A stretch of 35,311 bases of DNA from CAZWEZ01 sp964632795 (GCA_964632795.1 CAZWEZ010000030.1:1-35311), one strand, 5' to 3'; counted from the stretch's first letter, positions 23,855-32,007 are shown. Notes: generated from the letters alone by a model not told the origin. Program-made: numbers and translations.

Positions 23855-25369
23855 TCACGGACCCCGCCGCCGGCGGCGGCCCTGGCGCCGTCCGCCGGGG
23901 GCGGGGGCGATCCGTTGCCAGCCTTCGGGGGGGCGCGAATCGCCGGCCACCATGTCGGGGAATTCGGCGCGGATGCGCCGGTCCACCTCGGGCGCCAGGA
24001 GCGACGGGTTGTCCCCGGTGATGATCTCCCGGACCCGGACCATGGCCCGGGCGTGGGCGTCGGACGATCCCTGTTCGGCCCAGGTCTCGCGCGAGTTGCG
24101 GTCGGCGATCTCGGGCAGGAAGCCGGTGCTCCGCATGCGCTCGAGGGTTCGGGGGTGATCGATGAACATGCCCCCCGGGCCGACTTCCTCGATTTCCGAG
24201 AGGGCCAGGTTGTCCTCGCTGAACTCGAAGCCCCGGGCCAGCCGCTTGAGCATCAGGGCGATCTCGTTGTCGATCGCCGCCTGGCCGTAGTCGAAGGTCA
24301 TCAGGGCATCGAGCAGGCCGCCCATGACCATCACGTCGATGCCCCCGAGCAGCCCGGCCAGCGGGTTCATGCTCTTCTCGTAGCCGGCCTGGGCGTCGGA
24401 CAGCTTGGCGTTGGTCTGGCCCATGTAGCCGCCGCTGGGGACCCCGTAGAAGCGGGCCATCTGGGCCAGCGCCATGCCGACGATGCCGGTCTCGATGCCG
24501 CCCGGCGCATAGGCCCCGGTGCGCATGTCGGCGACCACCGGCAGGAAGATGTGGAGCATCGGCGTGCCGGGACGCGACATCTGCACCAGCGCCGCCATGG
24601 CCAGCCATTCGGCGTTGGTCATGGCCAGCATGCCGCTCAGGCTCAGCGGCGCGCTGATCCCGGCGATGGGGGCGATGGTGCCGTAGGACGGGATGTCGTG
24701 CTCGGCGTAATGCATCGCCATTTCGGTCGAATCCACGTCCATCACCAGCGGCGAGACGATGGGGCAGTGGCCGAAGGTGATGAACGGGCGTTCCCGGTAG
24801 GCCGCCTCGCTGCCGGCGATCAGGGCCCCCATCTCGAGCACACGCTTGGCCTCGGCGAGGTCGGCGACCGCCGTCCTGACCGGCTTGCGGGTGTTCTTGA
24901 GCGCCGCGTAGAAGCGCGGCAAGCTGACCTGGCCCGGCGGCGTGTCCTCGGCCAGGGTCGAGATCGAGAACACGTCGAAGCCGGGCAGGGCGTCGATCAG
25001 GTGGGCGATGCACGCGACGTCAGCCGACGTCGCCCGGCGCTCGGCGCCGCTCACCGGGTCGATGATGTTGGGCGCCGAACTGGCGGTGGCGATCACCGGG
25101 GCGTCGTCCGGCACCGTGCGGTCGCAGGCCGGATCGCGGCCCCGGTAGGTGAACTTGGGCGGGATGGCGGCGCGGAACTCCTCGACCACGGCTGGGGGCA
25201 GGCGGACGATCCGGCTGTCCTCGTCGATCCGGCAGCCGTGTTCGGCGAACCGTTTGCGGGCCTTCTGGTTGCGGACCAGCAGGCCGACCTGATCCAGGAT
25301 CTCGAGTGACGCCTCGTGGACCCGTTTCACCTGTTCGCCGCTCAGCATCGTGGCGTATTCGACGATCAT
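23855..25369 (-). CDS. MttB-superfamily corrinoid-dependent methyltransferase, copy 2 (non-pyrrolysine)
   Basis: 504 residues, very similar to copy 3 and less so to copy 1. Shared blocks include RPFITFGHCPIVSPLVMDVD, GGYMGQTNAKLSDAQAGYEK and GGMFIDHPRTLERMRSTGFL. Differences among copies cluster in the barrel segment IPSYGTIAPIAGISAPLSL, a likely substrate region, so the copies may differ in substrate. The tail is basic (APGGRRQGRRRRRGP). It lies 18 bp downstream of copy 3 and 1 bp upstream of copy 1, so co-translation is likely. No internal amber codon is present. Confidence 0.9.
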   Translation of the reverse strand: MIVEYATMLSGEQVKRVHEASLEILDQVGLLVRNQKARKRFAEHGCRIDEDSRIVRLPPAVVEEFRAAIPPKFTYRGRDPACDRTVPDDAPVIATASSAPNIIDPVSGAERRATSADVACIAHLIDALPGFDVFSISTLAEDTPPGQVSLPRFYAALKNTRKPVRTAVADLAEAKRVLEMGALIAGSEAAYRERPFITFGHCPIVSPLVMDVDSTEMAMHYAEHDIPSYGTIAPIAGISAPLSLSGMLAMTNAEWLAMAALVQMSRPGTPMLHIFLPVVADMRTGAYAPGGIETGIVGMALAQMARFYGVPSGGYMGQTNAKLSDAQAGYEKSMNPLAGLLGGIDVMVMGGLLDALMTFDYGQAAIDNEIALMLKRLARGFEFSEDNLALSEIEEVGPGGMFIDHPRTLERMRSTGFLPEIADRNSRETWAEQGSSDAHARAMVRVREIITGDNPSLLAPEVDRRIRAEFPDMVAGDSRPPEGWQRIAPAPGGRRQGRRRRRGP

Positions 25370-25387
25370 TGCTCAGACCCTCACCCT

Positions 25388-26890
25388 TTAACGACGGCGG
25401 CGGGTTTGCCGCCGCCCGGCCTTTGGCTCGACTTTCTCCCAGCCCTCCGGGGGGCGCGACTCGCCGCCCACCAGGCCGCCAAACGCGGCCCGGATGCGCG
25501 CATCCACCTCGGGCGCGAAGACCGACGCGTTGTCTTCGCACAGGATCTCCCGGACCCGGACCAGGGCCCGGTCGTGGGCGCTCGTCGCCCCCTGTTCGAT
25601 CCAGGTTTCGCGGGAATTGCGCTCGGCGACCTCGGGCAGGAAGCCGGTGCTCCGCATCCGCTCGAAGGTCCGCGGGTGATCGATGAACATGCCCCCGGGG
25701 CCGACCTCCTTGATCTCGTCCACGGCCAGGGTGTCCTCGCCGAACTCCATGCCCCGGGCCAGGCGCTTGATCATCTGAGCGATCTCGTCGTCGATCACCG
25801 CCTGGCCGAAGTCGAAGGCCATCAGCGAGTCGATCAGGCCGCCCATGGTCAGCATGTGCATGCCGCCGATGAAACCGGCCAGCGGCCCCATGGCGGCCTC
25901 GAATCCGGCCTGGGCGTCGCTGACCTTGGCGTTGGTCTGACCGAAGTGGCCGCCGCTGGGGACGTTGTAGAAACCGGCGATCTGGGCCAGAGCCATGGAC
26001 ATCATGCCGGTCTCGATGCCGCCCGACGCATAGGCCCCGGTGCGCATGTCGGCGACCACCGGGAGGAAGGTGTGGACCATCGGATAGCCCGGCCGGATGA
26101 TCTGTAGGAGCGTCGCCAGGGCCAGCCATTCGGCGTTGGCCAGGGCCACCAGCCCGGCCAGGGTCAGCGGCGCGGTGATGCCGGCGGTCGGGGCGATGGA
26201 GCCGTAGGACTGGTTGTTGTTTTCGGCGTGGTACATCGCCAACTCGGTCGAATCGACGTCCATCACCAGCGGCGAGACGATAGGACAGTGGCCAAAGGTG
26301 ATGAAAGGCCGCTCCCGGTAGGCCTCCTCGCCGCCGGCGGCCAGGGCGCCGAGGTGGAGAATGCTTTCCGCCTCGGCGATATCGGCGGCCATCGTGCGCA
26401 CCGGCTTGCGGGTGTTCTTGAGCGCCGGGTAGAGACAGGACAGGTAGGTCTGGCCGGGCGGCGCGTCGGCGGCCAGGGTCGAGATGGTGAAGACGTCGAA
26501 GCCCGGCAGGTTGTCGATCAGGTGGGCGATGCGGGCGATGTCGGCCGACGTCGCGCGGCGAAACGTGCCGTCGAGGGGATCGACGATGTCGGGCGCGGCG
26601 GCCGAGGTGACGATCACCGGGGCGTCGTCGGGGATGGTGCGGTCGAAGGCCGGATCGCGGCCGTGGAAGGTGAACGTGGGCGGGATGGCGGCGCGGAACT
26701 CCTCGACCACGGCCCCGGGCAGGCGGACGATCCGGGTCTCCTCGTCGAGGCGGCAGCCGTGTTCGGCGTAGAGCTTGCGGGCCTTCGGGCTGTGGACCAG
26801 CAGGCCGACCTCGGCCAGGATCTCGAGCGACGCCTCGTGGACCCGCTCGACCTGTTCCGCTGTCAGCAGCGTGGCGTTGGAAACGATCAT
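25388..26890 (-). CDS. MttB-superfamily corrinoid-dependent methyltransferase, copy 3 (non-pyrrolysine)
   Basis: 500 residues and the first of the three in transcription order, 19 bp after the permease gene, which ties methyl transfer to uptake. It carries the same family blocks as copy 2 (MIVSNATLLTAEQVERVHEA, GHFGQTNAKVSDAQAGFEAA, DHPRTFERMRSTGFLPEVAE). The segment NNQSYGSIAPTAGITAPLTL differs from the other two at candidate substrate positions. It ends in an Arg-rich tail, PKAGRRQTRRRR. A quaternary ammonium substrate is expected from the lack of pyrrolysine. The methyl acceptor is probably a corrinoid protein, for which the fusion at 16487 is the only candidate in view. Confidence 0.9.
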   Translation of the reverse strand: MIVSNATLLTAEQVERVHEASLEILAEVGLLVHSPKARKLYAEHGCRLDEETRIVRLPGAVVEEFRAAIPPTFTFHGRDPAFDRTIPDDAPVIVTSAAAPDIVDPLDGTFRRATSADIARIAHLIDNLPGFDVFTISTLAADAPPGQTYLSCLYPALKNTRKPVRTMAADIAEAESILHLGALAAGGEEAYRERPFITFGHCPIVSPLVMDVDSTELAMYHAENNNQSYGSIAPTAGITAPLTLAGLVALANAEWLALATLLQIIRPGYPMVHTFLPVVADMRTGAYASGGIETGMMSMALAQIAGFYNVPSGGHFGQTNAKVSDAQAGFEAAMGPLAGFIGGMHMLTMGGLIDSLMAFDFGQAVIDDEIAQMIKRLARGMEFGEDTLAVDEIKEVGPGGMFIDHPRTFERMRSTGFLPEVAERNSRETWIEQGATSAHDRALVRVREILCEDNASVFAPEVDARIRAAFGGLVGGESRPPEGWEKVEPKAGRRQTRRRR

Positions 26891-26909
26891 GGAGTGTATG
26901 TAGGTCCGC

Positions 26910-28658
26910 TCAGCGCTTTCGCCAGGCCAGGGCCCGGCGGGAGATGCCGCGGGTCAGGATTCCGTGCAGGATGCGTACCGCCGCCGAGGTATAGACGATC
27001 ATCATCGCCATCGCGGCGGCGGGGGCGATGTCGCCCTGGTCGTCCATGTTGAGCACCGCCACCGAGGCAAGGTGCGTCTCGGGTCCCCACAGGAAGACGA
27101 CCGCCGAGACCGTGGTCATGGCGTTGATGAAAAGGTAGATGCTGATGTCGAGGACGGCGGGCATGCAAATGGGAAACGTGACCCGCGAAAACGTCCTGTA
27201 GAACGGCACCTTGAGCGAGGCCGAGACGGACTCGAACTCGGGATCGACCTGCTTGAGAGCGGTCGTCGCGGTCAGGTGGGGCACCGTGTAATAGTGCACG
27301 ATGCTGCAGATCACCAGGATCCACATCGAGTGGTACATGAAATTGAGGGGGTTGGCCAACTCGATGTCGGTGAACGGGATGGTGAATGTGAGCGGGTTGA
27401 AGAAGAAGATATAGGCGAGCCCGAGCACCATGCCGGGCACCGAAAGCGGGACGATGGTCAGGAACTGGAGGATCGAGCGGGGCCGGTGGAATCGCGTCGA
27501 CTTCTCGACCAGGTAGGCGCCCGTGAAAATGACCAGCGTTCCGAAGAAAGCCGTGTACGACGCCATGGTGATGCTGTTCCAGTACGCAGCCCAACCGCCG
27601 CCGTCCATGTGGTCGAAATCGTAGTTGTCGAACGTGAAGCTGAGGTTGTAGGGCCAGAACTTGATGAACGAGGCGTACGCCGATACGGCCAGGATGCCCA
27701 CCAGGATAAAGGCGACGAACCCGCAAAAGGCGAGCATGATGAGGTCGAAACGCCGGTTCGGTTTCGGCTCGAGGGGCACCGAGCGCGCCGAAAGCTGGGC
27801 CACTTGGCGGCGTTGAACCAGGCGGTCGGCGATGAACGTCAGCACCACCGGGAACAGGAGGATGACGCTGACCACGGCTCCCATCCGGAAGTTCCACTGC
27901 CCGACGACCTGCTTGTAGATGTCGACCGAGAGCACGTTGTACCAGCCGCCGATCACCTTGGGCGCGCCGAAGTCGGTTACCGCGTAAGTGAAAGCGACGA
28001 AGCAGGCGCTCATCAAGCCATACTTGACCCCCGGCAGGGTCACCGTGAAGAAGGTGCGCACCTTGCTCGCCCGAAGTGCCACGGCAGCCTCGTACAGCCG
28101 CGCGTCGGCCATCGCCAGGGCCGTCGTCAGGATGATCACGGCGTGCGGGAAGATCCAGAACGCCAACGAGATCACGATGCCGATCGGCCCGTAGATCTTT
28201 TCCCCGAAAAGCAGCTCCTTGATCATCCCCTGGTTGCCGAACAGATAGACCAGCGAGATCGCGGGGAGCAGCGAAGGGGCCAGGATGGGGATCAGCGCGA
28301 TGCCGCGGAACAGTCCCTTGAACGGCATGCAGCTGCGGGTCAGCGCGTAGGCGTAGACGAAGGCGAACAGGATCACGATCACCGTCGTGACGATGCCGAT
28401 CGTGAGCGTATGCTCGACCGAGAGTCTCAGCGCCGGGGTACCGTAGTATTCGACGTAATTGGCGAACCAGACGAAGTTTCCCTCGGCGTCCTCGAAGCTC
28501 TTCGAAAACATGGCCCACAGCGGAAGGAACACGGCCACGACGAGAAAGGCCGCCAAGAGCAAGAGACCGCCGCCCTGGATCAGGTCGTCGCGGCTGAGCC
28601 TCGGGCGCAGGACGACCTTTGGGGCGGGAACCGCCGGGGCAATGGCGCCGTCAGTCAT
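26910..28658 (-). CDS. ABC transporter permease, fused double unit (AEP/iron-type; AepW-like)
   Basis: 582 residues with about 12 membrane segments forming two permease halves in one chain, as in the FbpB and AEP-transporter permeases. Each half has an EAA-type cytoplasmic loop that contacts the ATPase: EAAVALRASKVRTFFTVTLP in the first and SVSASLKVPFYRTFSRVTFP in the second. The N-terminal ~30 residues are cytoplasmic and Pro/Ala-rich. It starts 11 bp after the ATPase gene and is followed by methyltransferase copy 3. Together with the binding protein it should import an aminophosphonate or related compound. Confidence 0.88.
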   Translation of the reverse strand: MTDGAIAPAVPAPKVVLRPRLSRDDLIQGGGLLLLAAFLVVAVFLPLWAMFSKSFEDAEGNFVWFANYVEYYGTPALRLSVEHTLTIGIVTTVIVILFAFVYAYALTRSCMPFKGLFRGIALIPILAPSLLPAISLVYLFGNQGMIKELLFGEKIYGPIGIVISLAFWIFPHAVIILTTALAMADARLYEAAVALRASKVRTFFTVTLPGVKYGLMSACFVAFTYAVTDFGAPKVIGGWYNVLSVDIYKQVVGQWNFRMGAVVSVILLFPVVLTFIADRLVQRRQVAQLSARSVPLEPKPNRRFDLIMLAFCGFVAFILVGILAVSAYASFIKFWPYNLSFTFDNYDFDHMDGGGWAAYWNSITMASYTAFFGTLVIFTGAYLVEKSTRFHRPRSILQFLTIVPLSVPGMVLGLAYIFFFNPLTFTIPFTDIELANPLNFMYHSMWILVICSIVHYYTVPHLTATTALKQVDPEFESVSASLKVPFYRTFSRVTFPICMPAVLDISIYLFINAMTTVSAVVFLWGPETHLASVAVLNMDDQGDIAPAAAMAMMIVYTSAAVRILHGILTRGISRRALAWRKR

Positions 28659-28669
28659 GATCCACCCGT

Positions 28670-29785
28670 CTAGCGGTTCGCGTAGACACGGATGCAGTCT
28701 TCCGGCACCGAGATCGCGATGTCCATGCCCTCGCGGATATTATGGTCGCGGACGACGTTGGCGGAGAGGTCGGCGGTCAAAAGGACGTCGTCAAATCCAT
28801 CGATGGTGAGCGACGCCCGGTAGAAGGAACCGAGGAATTCGAGATCTTCGATGCGGCTCTTCAGGGTATTCGTGGTATCGGCTCCAGGCTGGCTCAGGGC
28901 TATGTCCTCGGGTCGGAAGGACACGGTGACGGCCGTCCCCTGGCCCTCGACGTCGATGTCGTCAGCGCAATCGAGCTCCACCCGTCCAAGGCGCACCCGC
29001 CGCGGGCCTATGACGTCGCCGGCAAGGAAGTTCATCGTGCCCACGAAGTCGGCGATGAAGGGAGTGGCGGGATCGTGGTAGATCTCCATCGGCGTTCCCA
29101 CCTGCTCGATGACGCCCTCGTTCATGACGGCGATGCGATCGGCCATGGTCAGCGCCTCTTCCTGGTCGTGGGTGACCATGATGGTGGTGACCCCGAGCTT
29201 GCGTTGCAGGTCCTTGATCTCGTGACGCAGCCTCACCCGGACCTTGGCGTCGAGCGCGCTCAGCGGTTCGTCGAGCAGCAATAGCCCCGGCGACATCGCC
29301 AGCGCCCGGGCCAGCGCGACCCGTTGCTGCTCGCCGCCCGAAAGCTGTGCCGGATACTTGGCGGCGTGGCCGGTGAGGCCGACCAGTTCCAAAAGCTCGT
29401 TGACACGGGTAATGATGGCTGCCTTTGCCACCTTCTGGCTTTGCAGGCCGTAGCCGATGTTCTTGAACACCGTCAGGTTGGGGAACAGGGCGTAGGACTG
29501 GAACACGATCCCGAAGTCGCGGTCGCTGGGAGGAAGGGTCGAAATATCCCGATTCGCTTGCTCGATTCGACCGTAGGTCTGAAAATCCAGGCCGGCGATG
29601 CAGCGCAACAGGGTCGTCTTGCCGCACCCCGAAGGCCCCAGGAAGCACAGGAACTCGCGCTCGTAGACATCCAGGGTGATGTCCCTGAGCGCCGTGAAGT
29701 CTCCGAATTTCTTGGTCAGTTCGTGGACGTGGAGATAACCGCCCCGCGTCTCGGTCGCCGGCGAGGTCATCCCTTCACTTGCCAT
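28670..29785 (-). CDS. ABC transporter ATP-binding protein (AEP-type; AepV-like)
   Basis: 371 residues. Walker A is FLGPSGCGKTTLLRCIAGLD, the signature LSGGEQQRVALARAL, Walker B LLLLDEPLSALD and the H-loop MVTHDQEEA. The last ~120 residues form a TOBE-type regulatory domain (VTVSFRPEDIALSQ). The ATG at 29785 is chosen because GGAG lies 6 nt upstream; an ATG at 29800 is also possible but lacks this spacing. It energises the permease encoded directly downstream. A strong hairpin lies in the leader between it and the binding-protein gene. Confidence 0.9.
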   Translation of the reverse strand: MASEGMTSPATETRGGYLHVHELTKKFGDFTALRDITLDVYEREFLCFLGPSGCGKTTLLRCIAGLDFQTYGRIEQANRDISTLPPSDRDFGIVFQSYALFPNLTVFKNIGYGLQSQKVAKAAIITRVNELLELVGLTGHAAKYPAQLSGGEQQRVALARALAMSPGLLLLDEPLSALDAKVRVRLRHEIKDLQRKLGVTTIMVTHDQEEALTMADRIAVMNEGVIEQVGTPMEIYHDPATPFIADFVGTMNFLAGDVIGPRRVRLGRVELDCADDIDVEGQGTAVTVSFRPEDIALSQPGADTTNTLKSRIEDLEFLGSFYRASLTIDGFDDVLLTADLSANVVRDHNIREGMDIAISVPEDCIRVYANR

Positions 29786-29840
29786 GCCCGTCTCCAACAT
29801 CGCCTGAATGATAGACAGTTCCCGTTCGCGAAGGAAAGTT

Positions 29841-29867
29841 CCGGCCGCCCTGCTGCTGGGCGGCCGG
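29841..29867 (-). terminator. Strong hairpin between binding-protein and ATPase genes
   Basis: CCGGCCGCCC and GGGCGGCCGG form a perfect 10-bp GC stem with a 7-nt loop, 32 bp after the binding-protein stop. No U-run follows. The position is typical of partial terminators or 3'-end stabilisers that let the periplasmic binding protein be made in excess over the ATPase and permease. Confidence 0.7.
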
Positions 29868-29898
29868 AGATGTAGGTGGAATCAGGTCGACCGGGGCG

Positions 29899-30942
29899 TC
29901 ACTTCGCCTCGGACTTTACATCATATCGTTCCTGCCACTTGCTGAGGATGGCACTGCGGTTGCTGGCGGCCCAGCCGAAGTCGTTGTCGATCATCTTCTC
30001 GAGCGTGCCTTCGGGGAAGTGCTCCACCGGCTTCGCCAGTTCGGGGATTGCCAGCAGCGGCAGGAATTCGTTGTAGACCTTCATCGCCGCCGGCGAGATG
30101 TGCCAGTCGAAGAAGACCTTGGCCGCTTCGATTTTCTTCGAAGTTTTGAGGATTCCGCTCGCCTCGACCTCCCAGCCGATGCCCTCCTCGGGGATGACGA
30201 GCTCTAGCGGCGCCCCTTTCTTCAACAGCTTGGCGCCGCGGAAGGCGAAGGAGATGCCGATCGGGACCTCGCCCGCGGCGGCCAGCCGGCACGGCTTGGA
30301 CCCGGAGTGGGTGTACCTGGCCATGTTCTCGTGAAGGGCGGTCATGTACTTCCAGGCCGCGTCCTCGCCCATCATCTGCAGCCATGCCGAGACGGTGAGG
30401 AACCCGGTCCCCGACGAAGCGGGGTTGGGCATGACGAGGTACCCATTGTACACCGGGTCGAGCAGGTCTTTCCACGAACTCGGCTTGGGCAGGTTGAACT
30501 TCTTGGCCTCGATCGTGTTGTAGCAGATCACGGCGGCGTAAGCGTCGACCCCGACCCAATGCGGCGGATTCCGCGAATCGCGGAACTTGGAGTTGATCCT
30601 ATCCAGCCCCTTGGGCGCGTAGGGCAGCAGCATGCCAAGGGCATCGACCACCAACAGGCTGGTCGCCGAGGTGCCCAGGAAAATGTCGGCCCGCGGGTCG
30701 CCGGCCTCTATCTCGGCCAGGATCTTGGCGGTGATGATGCCGGTGGAATCGCGCACCCAGTTGATGTCGATGTCCGGATGCTCGGCCCGGAAGGCGCTCC
30801 GGATGGGTTCGAGCTCCTCGGCCTCCATCGCCGTGTAAACGGTCAACGTTTCGGCGCCGGCCTTGCCGCCGATGCCCAGGGTCAGCAGGCCGATGGCCAA
30901 GGCCACCGTCAGCTGCCTGAAGGATAGCACATTGATTTGCAT
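29899..30942 (-). CDS. Periplasmic 2-aminoethylphosphonate-type ABC substrate-binding protein (AepX/PhnS-like)
   Basis: 347 residues with a signal peptide (hydrophobic core 11-25, likely cleavage after AGA at residue 30). The mature protein starts ETLTVYTAMEAEELEPIRSA. It carries WVRDSTGIITAKILAE, LPYAPKGLD, NPPHWVGVDAYAA, VMPNPASSGTGFLTVSAWLQ and YTHSGSKPC. These blocks are typical of the putative AEP-binding family (TIGR03261 type) within the iron/thiamine-like binding proteins. The PASSGTGF and HSGSKPC loops are plausible phosphonate-binding elements. GGGAGAG lies about 6 nt before the ATG. First gene of the operon and divergent from the DeoR regulator. The downstream methyltransferases raise the possibility that the ligand is N-methylated. 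Confidence 0.9.
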   Translation of the reverse strand: MQINVLSFRQLTVALAIGLLTLGIGGKAGAETLTVYTAMEAEELEPIRSAFRAEHPDIDINWVRDSTGIITAKILAEIEAGDPRADIFLGTSATSLLVVDALGMLLPYAPKGLDRINSKFRDSRNPPHWVGVDAYAAVICYNTIEAKKFNLPKPSSWKDLLDPVYNGYLVMPNPASSGTGFLTVSAWLQMMGEDAAWKYMTALHENMARYTHSGSKPCRLAAAGEVPIGISFAFRGAKLLKKGAPLELVIPEEGIGWEVEASGILKTSKKIEAAKVFFDWHISPAAMKVYNEFLPLLAIPELAKPVEHFPEGTLEKMIDNDFGWAASNRSAILSKWQERYDVKSEAK

Positions 30943-31230
30943 GGATTTCTCTCCCTGTGATCAAAGATCGGCGCGGTTGCGCCCCGTCCGTACGACTTGT
31001 CAACGGATGTCAGGAAGATGCTGAATCGGTTGCTCAATCAATGGTTTGCCTCCCGGAACAACGTCACATCCCGTCATCCGCGAATTGGATAATCACACAT
31101 TATCCAACAAAACACCACATTATTCCACACGCGAGCCCGATTTTTGTTATAATGCACATAGTTCCCACCCGGACGAGTCATTTTTTTTCGGTTAACATGC
31201 AGTCCGGAGAGCGCATTCGGAGGGATGCCC
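30943..31230. promoter_or_regulatory. Divergent control region between binding-protein operon and DeoR gene
   Basis: 288 bp, AT-rich relative to the window. TTGTCA (30997-31002) and ATGTCA (31007-31012) are 10 bp apart. ACGTCA (31061-31066) and CCGTCA (31071-31076) are again 10 bp apart. A perfect palindrome GGATAAT-CACAC-ATTATCC lies at 31087-31105. CACATTATCCA is repeated 20 bp on as CACATTATTCCA (31096 and 31116). TATAAT at 31148-31153 is a likely -10 for the DeoR gene, with only a weak -35. GGAGGG (31219-31224) is its ribosome site. The phased NNGNCA pairs match those before phnW and the FAD-GcvT gene; autoregulation and operon control from here are inferred. Confidence 0.6.
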
Positions 31231-32007
31231 ATGTTGGCCGAACGGCGGCGCGTCTTGATCCTCGATATCCTGGCAGAGAAGGGGTCGGTTTCGGTCACCG
31301 ATCTGTACCGGCGCCTGGAGGTTTCGCGCGAGACCGTGCGCCGCGACATCAACAGGCTGGCCGCCGAGAACCGGTTGCAGAAGACCCACGGCGGGGCGAT
31401 CTCGATCGACGCCGTGGAGCCGGCCTTCGCCGAACGCATGGAGGTCAACGTCGAGGGCAAGCGGGCGATCGGCCGGGTGGCGGCGGACATGGTGTCGGAT
31501 GGCGACTCGCTGATCCTCGATTACGGCACCACCACCATCTTCCTGGCCCGGTCCCTGGCCTGCCATCGCCGGCTCACCGTCTACACCAACGACTTCCACA
31601 TCGCCACCAACCTGGCCGGGCGCAACGACAACCGGATGTTCATGCTGGGTGGCGAGCTCCAGGGCGCCGACGGCGTCACGCTGGGCCGCGACGCCACCGC
31701 CATGCTCGGCAACTATTACGCCGACTTCGCCTTCGTCGGCGCCGGGGCGGTGTCGTCCCATCCCTGGCTGATGGATTATTCGCGCGAAGCCGCCGAGTTG
31801 AGGGCCCGGATGCTGAGCGTGGCCCGCACCCCGGTGCTGCTGGCCGACCACACCAAGTTCGGCAAGATGGCTCCGGTGCGGGTGGCCAACCTGGAACTGG
31901 TCACCCACATCGTCACCGACCGCCGGCCCGAAACCGCCATGGCCAAGGCCCTGGGGAAATTGCAAGCGGAAATTCTGATCTCCGAGGCCAACCCGGAAGA
32001 CGGCTGA
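31231..32007 (+). CDS. DeoR/GlpR-family transcriptional regulator
   Basis: 258 residues. The N-terminal winged helix-turn-helix has SVSVTDLYRRLEVSRETVRR, the DeoR signature, then LAAENRLQKTHGGAI. The C-terminal sugar-phosphate-isomerase-like sensor domain has LDYGTTTIFLARSLA, VYTNDFHIATNLAG, FMLGGELQGADG and LLADHTKFGK. DeoR proteins usually repress a neighbouring catabolic operon and are released by a phosphorylated metabolite, which would suit a phosphonate or amino-alcohol-phosphate inducer. The ATG at 31231 is preferred over the one at 31225 because GGAGGG (31219-31224) is correctly spaced only for the former and MLAERRRVLIL is the usual start. Divergent from the transporter-methyltransferase operon, its likely target. 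Confidence 0.9.
   Translation: MLAERRRVLILDILAEKGSVSVTDLYRRLEVSRETVRRDINRLAAENRLQKTHGGAISIDAVEPAFAERMEVNVEGKRAIGRVAADMVSDGDSLILDYGTTTIFLARSLACHRRLTVYTNDFHIATNLAGRNDNRMFMLGGELQGADGVTLGRDATAMLGNYYADFAFVGAGAVSSHPWLMDYSREAAELRARMLSVARTPVLLADHTKFGKMAPVRVANLELVTHIVTDRRPETAMAKALGKLQAEILISEANPEDG

Noticed and set aside
22489..25309. Long plus-strand frames opposite the MttB genes (also 25316-26107 and 26964-28673)
   Set aside because: Their composition mirrors the coding strand, similar shadow peptides recur opposite each paralogue, and the minus-strand genes have clear family motifs.
22324..26890. Pyrrolysine-containing MttB (amber readthrough)
   Set aside because: All three frames are uninterrupted at full family length, and no pylTSBCD gene is visible in the window.
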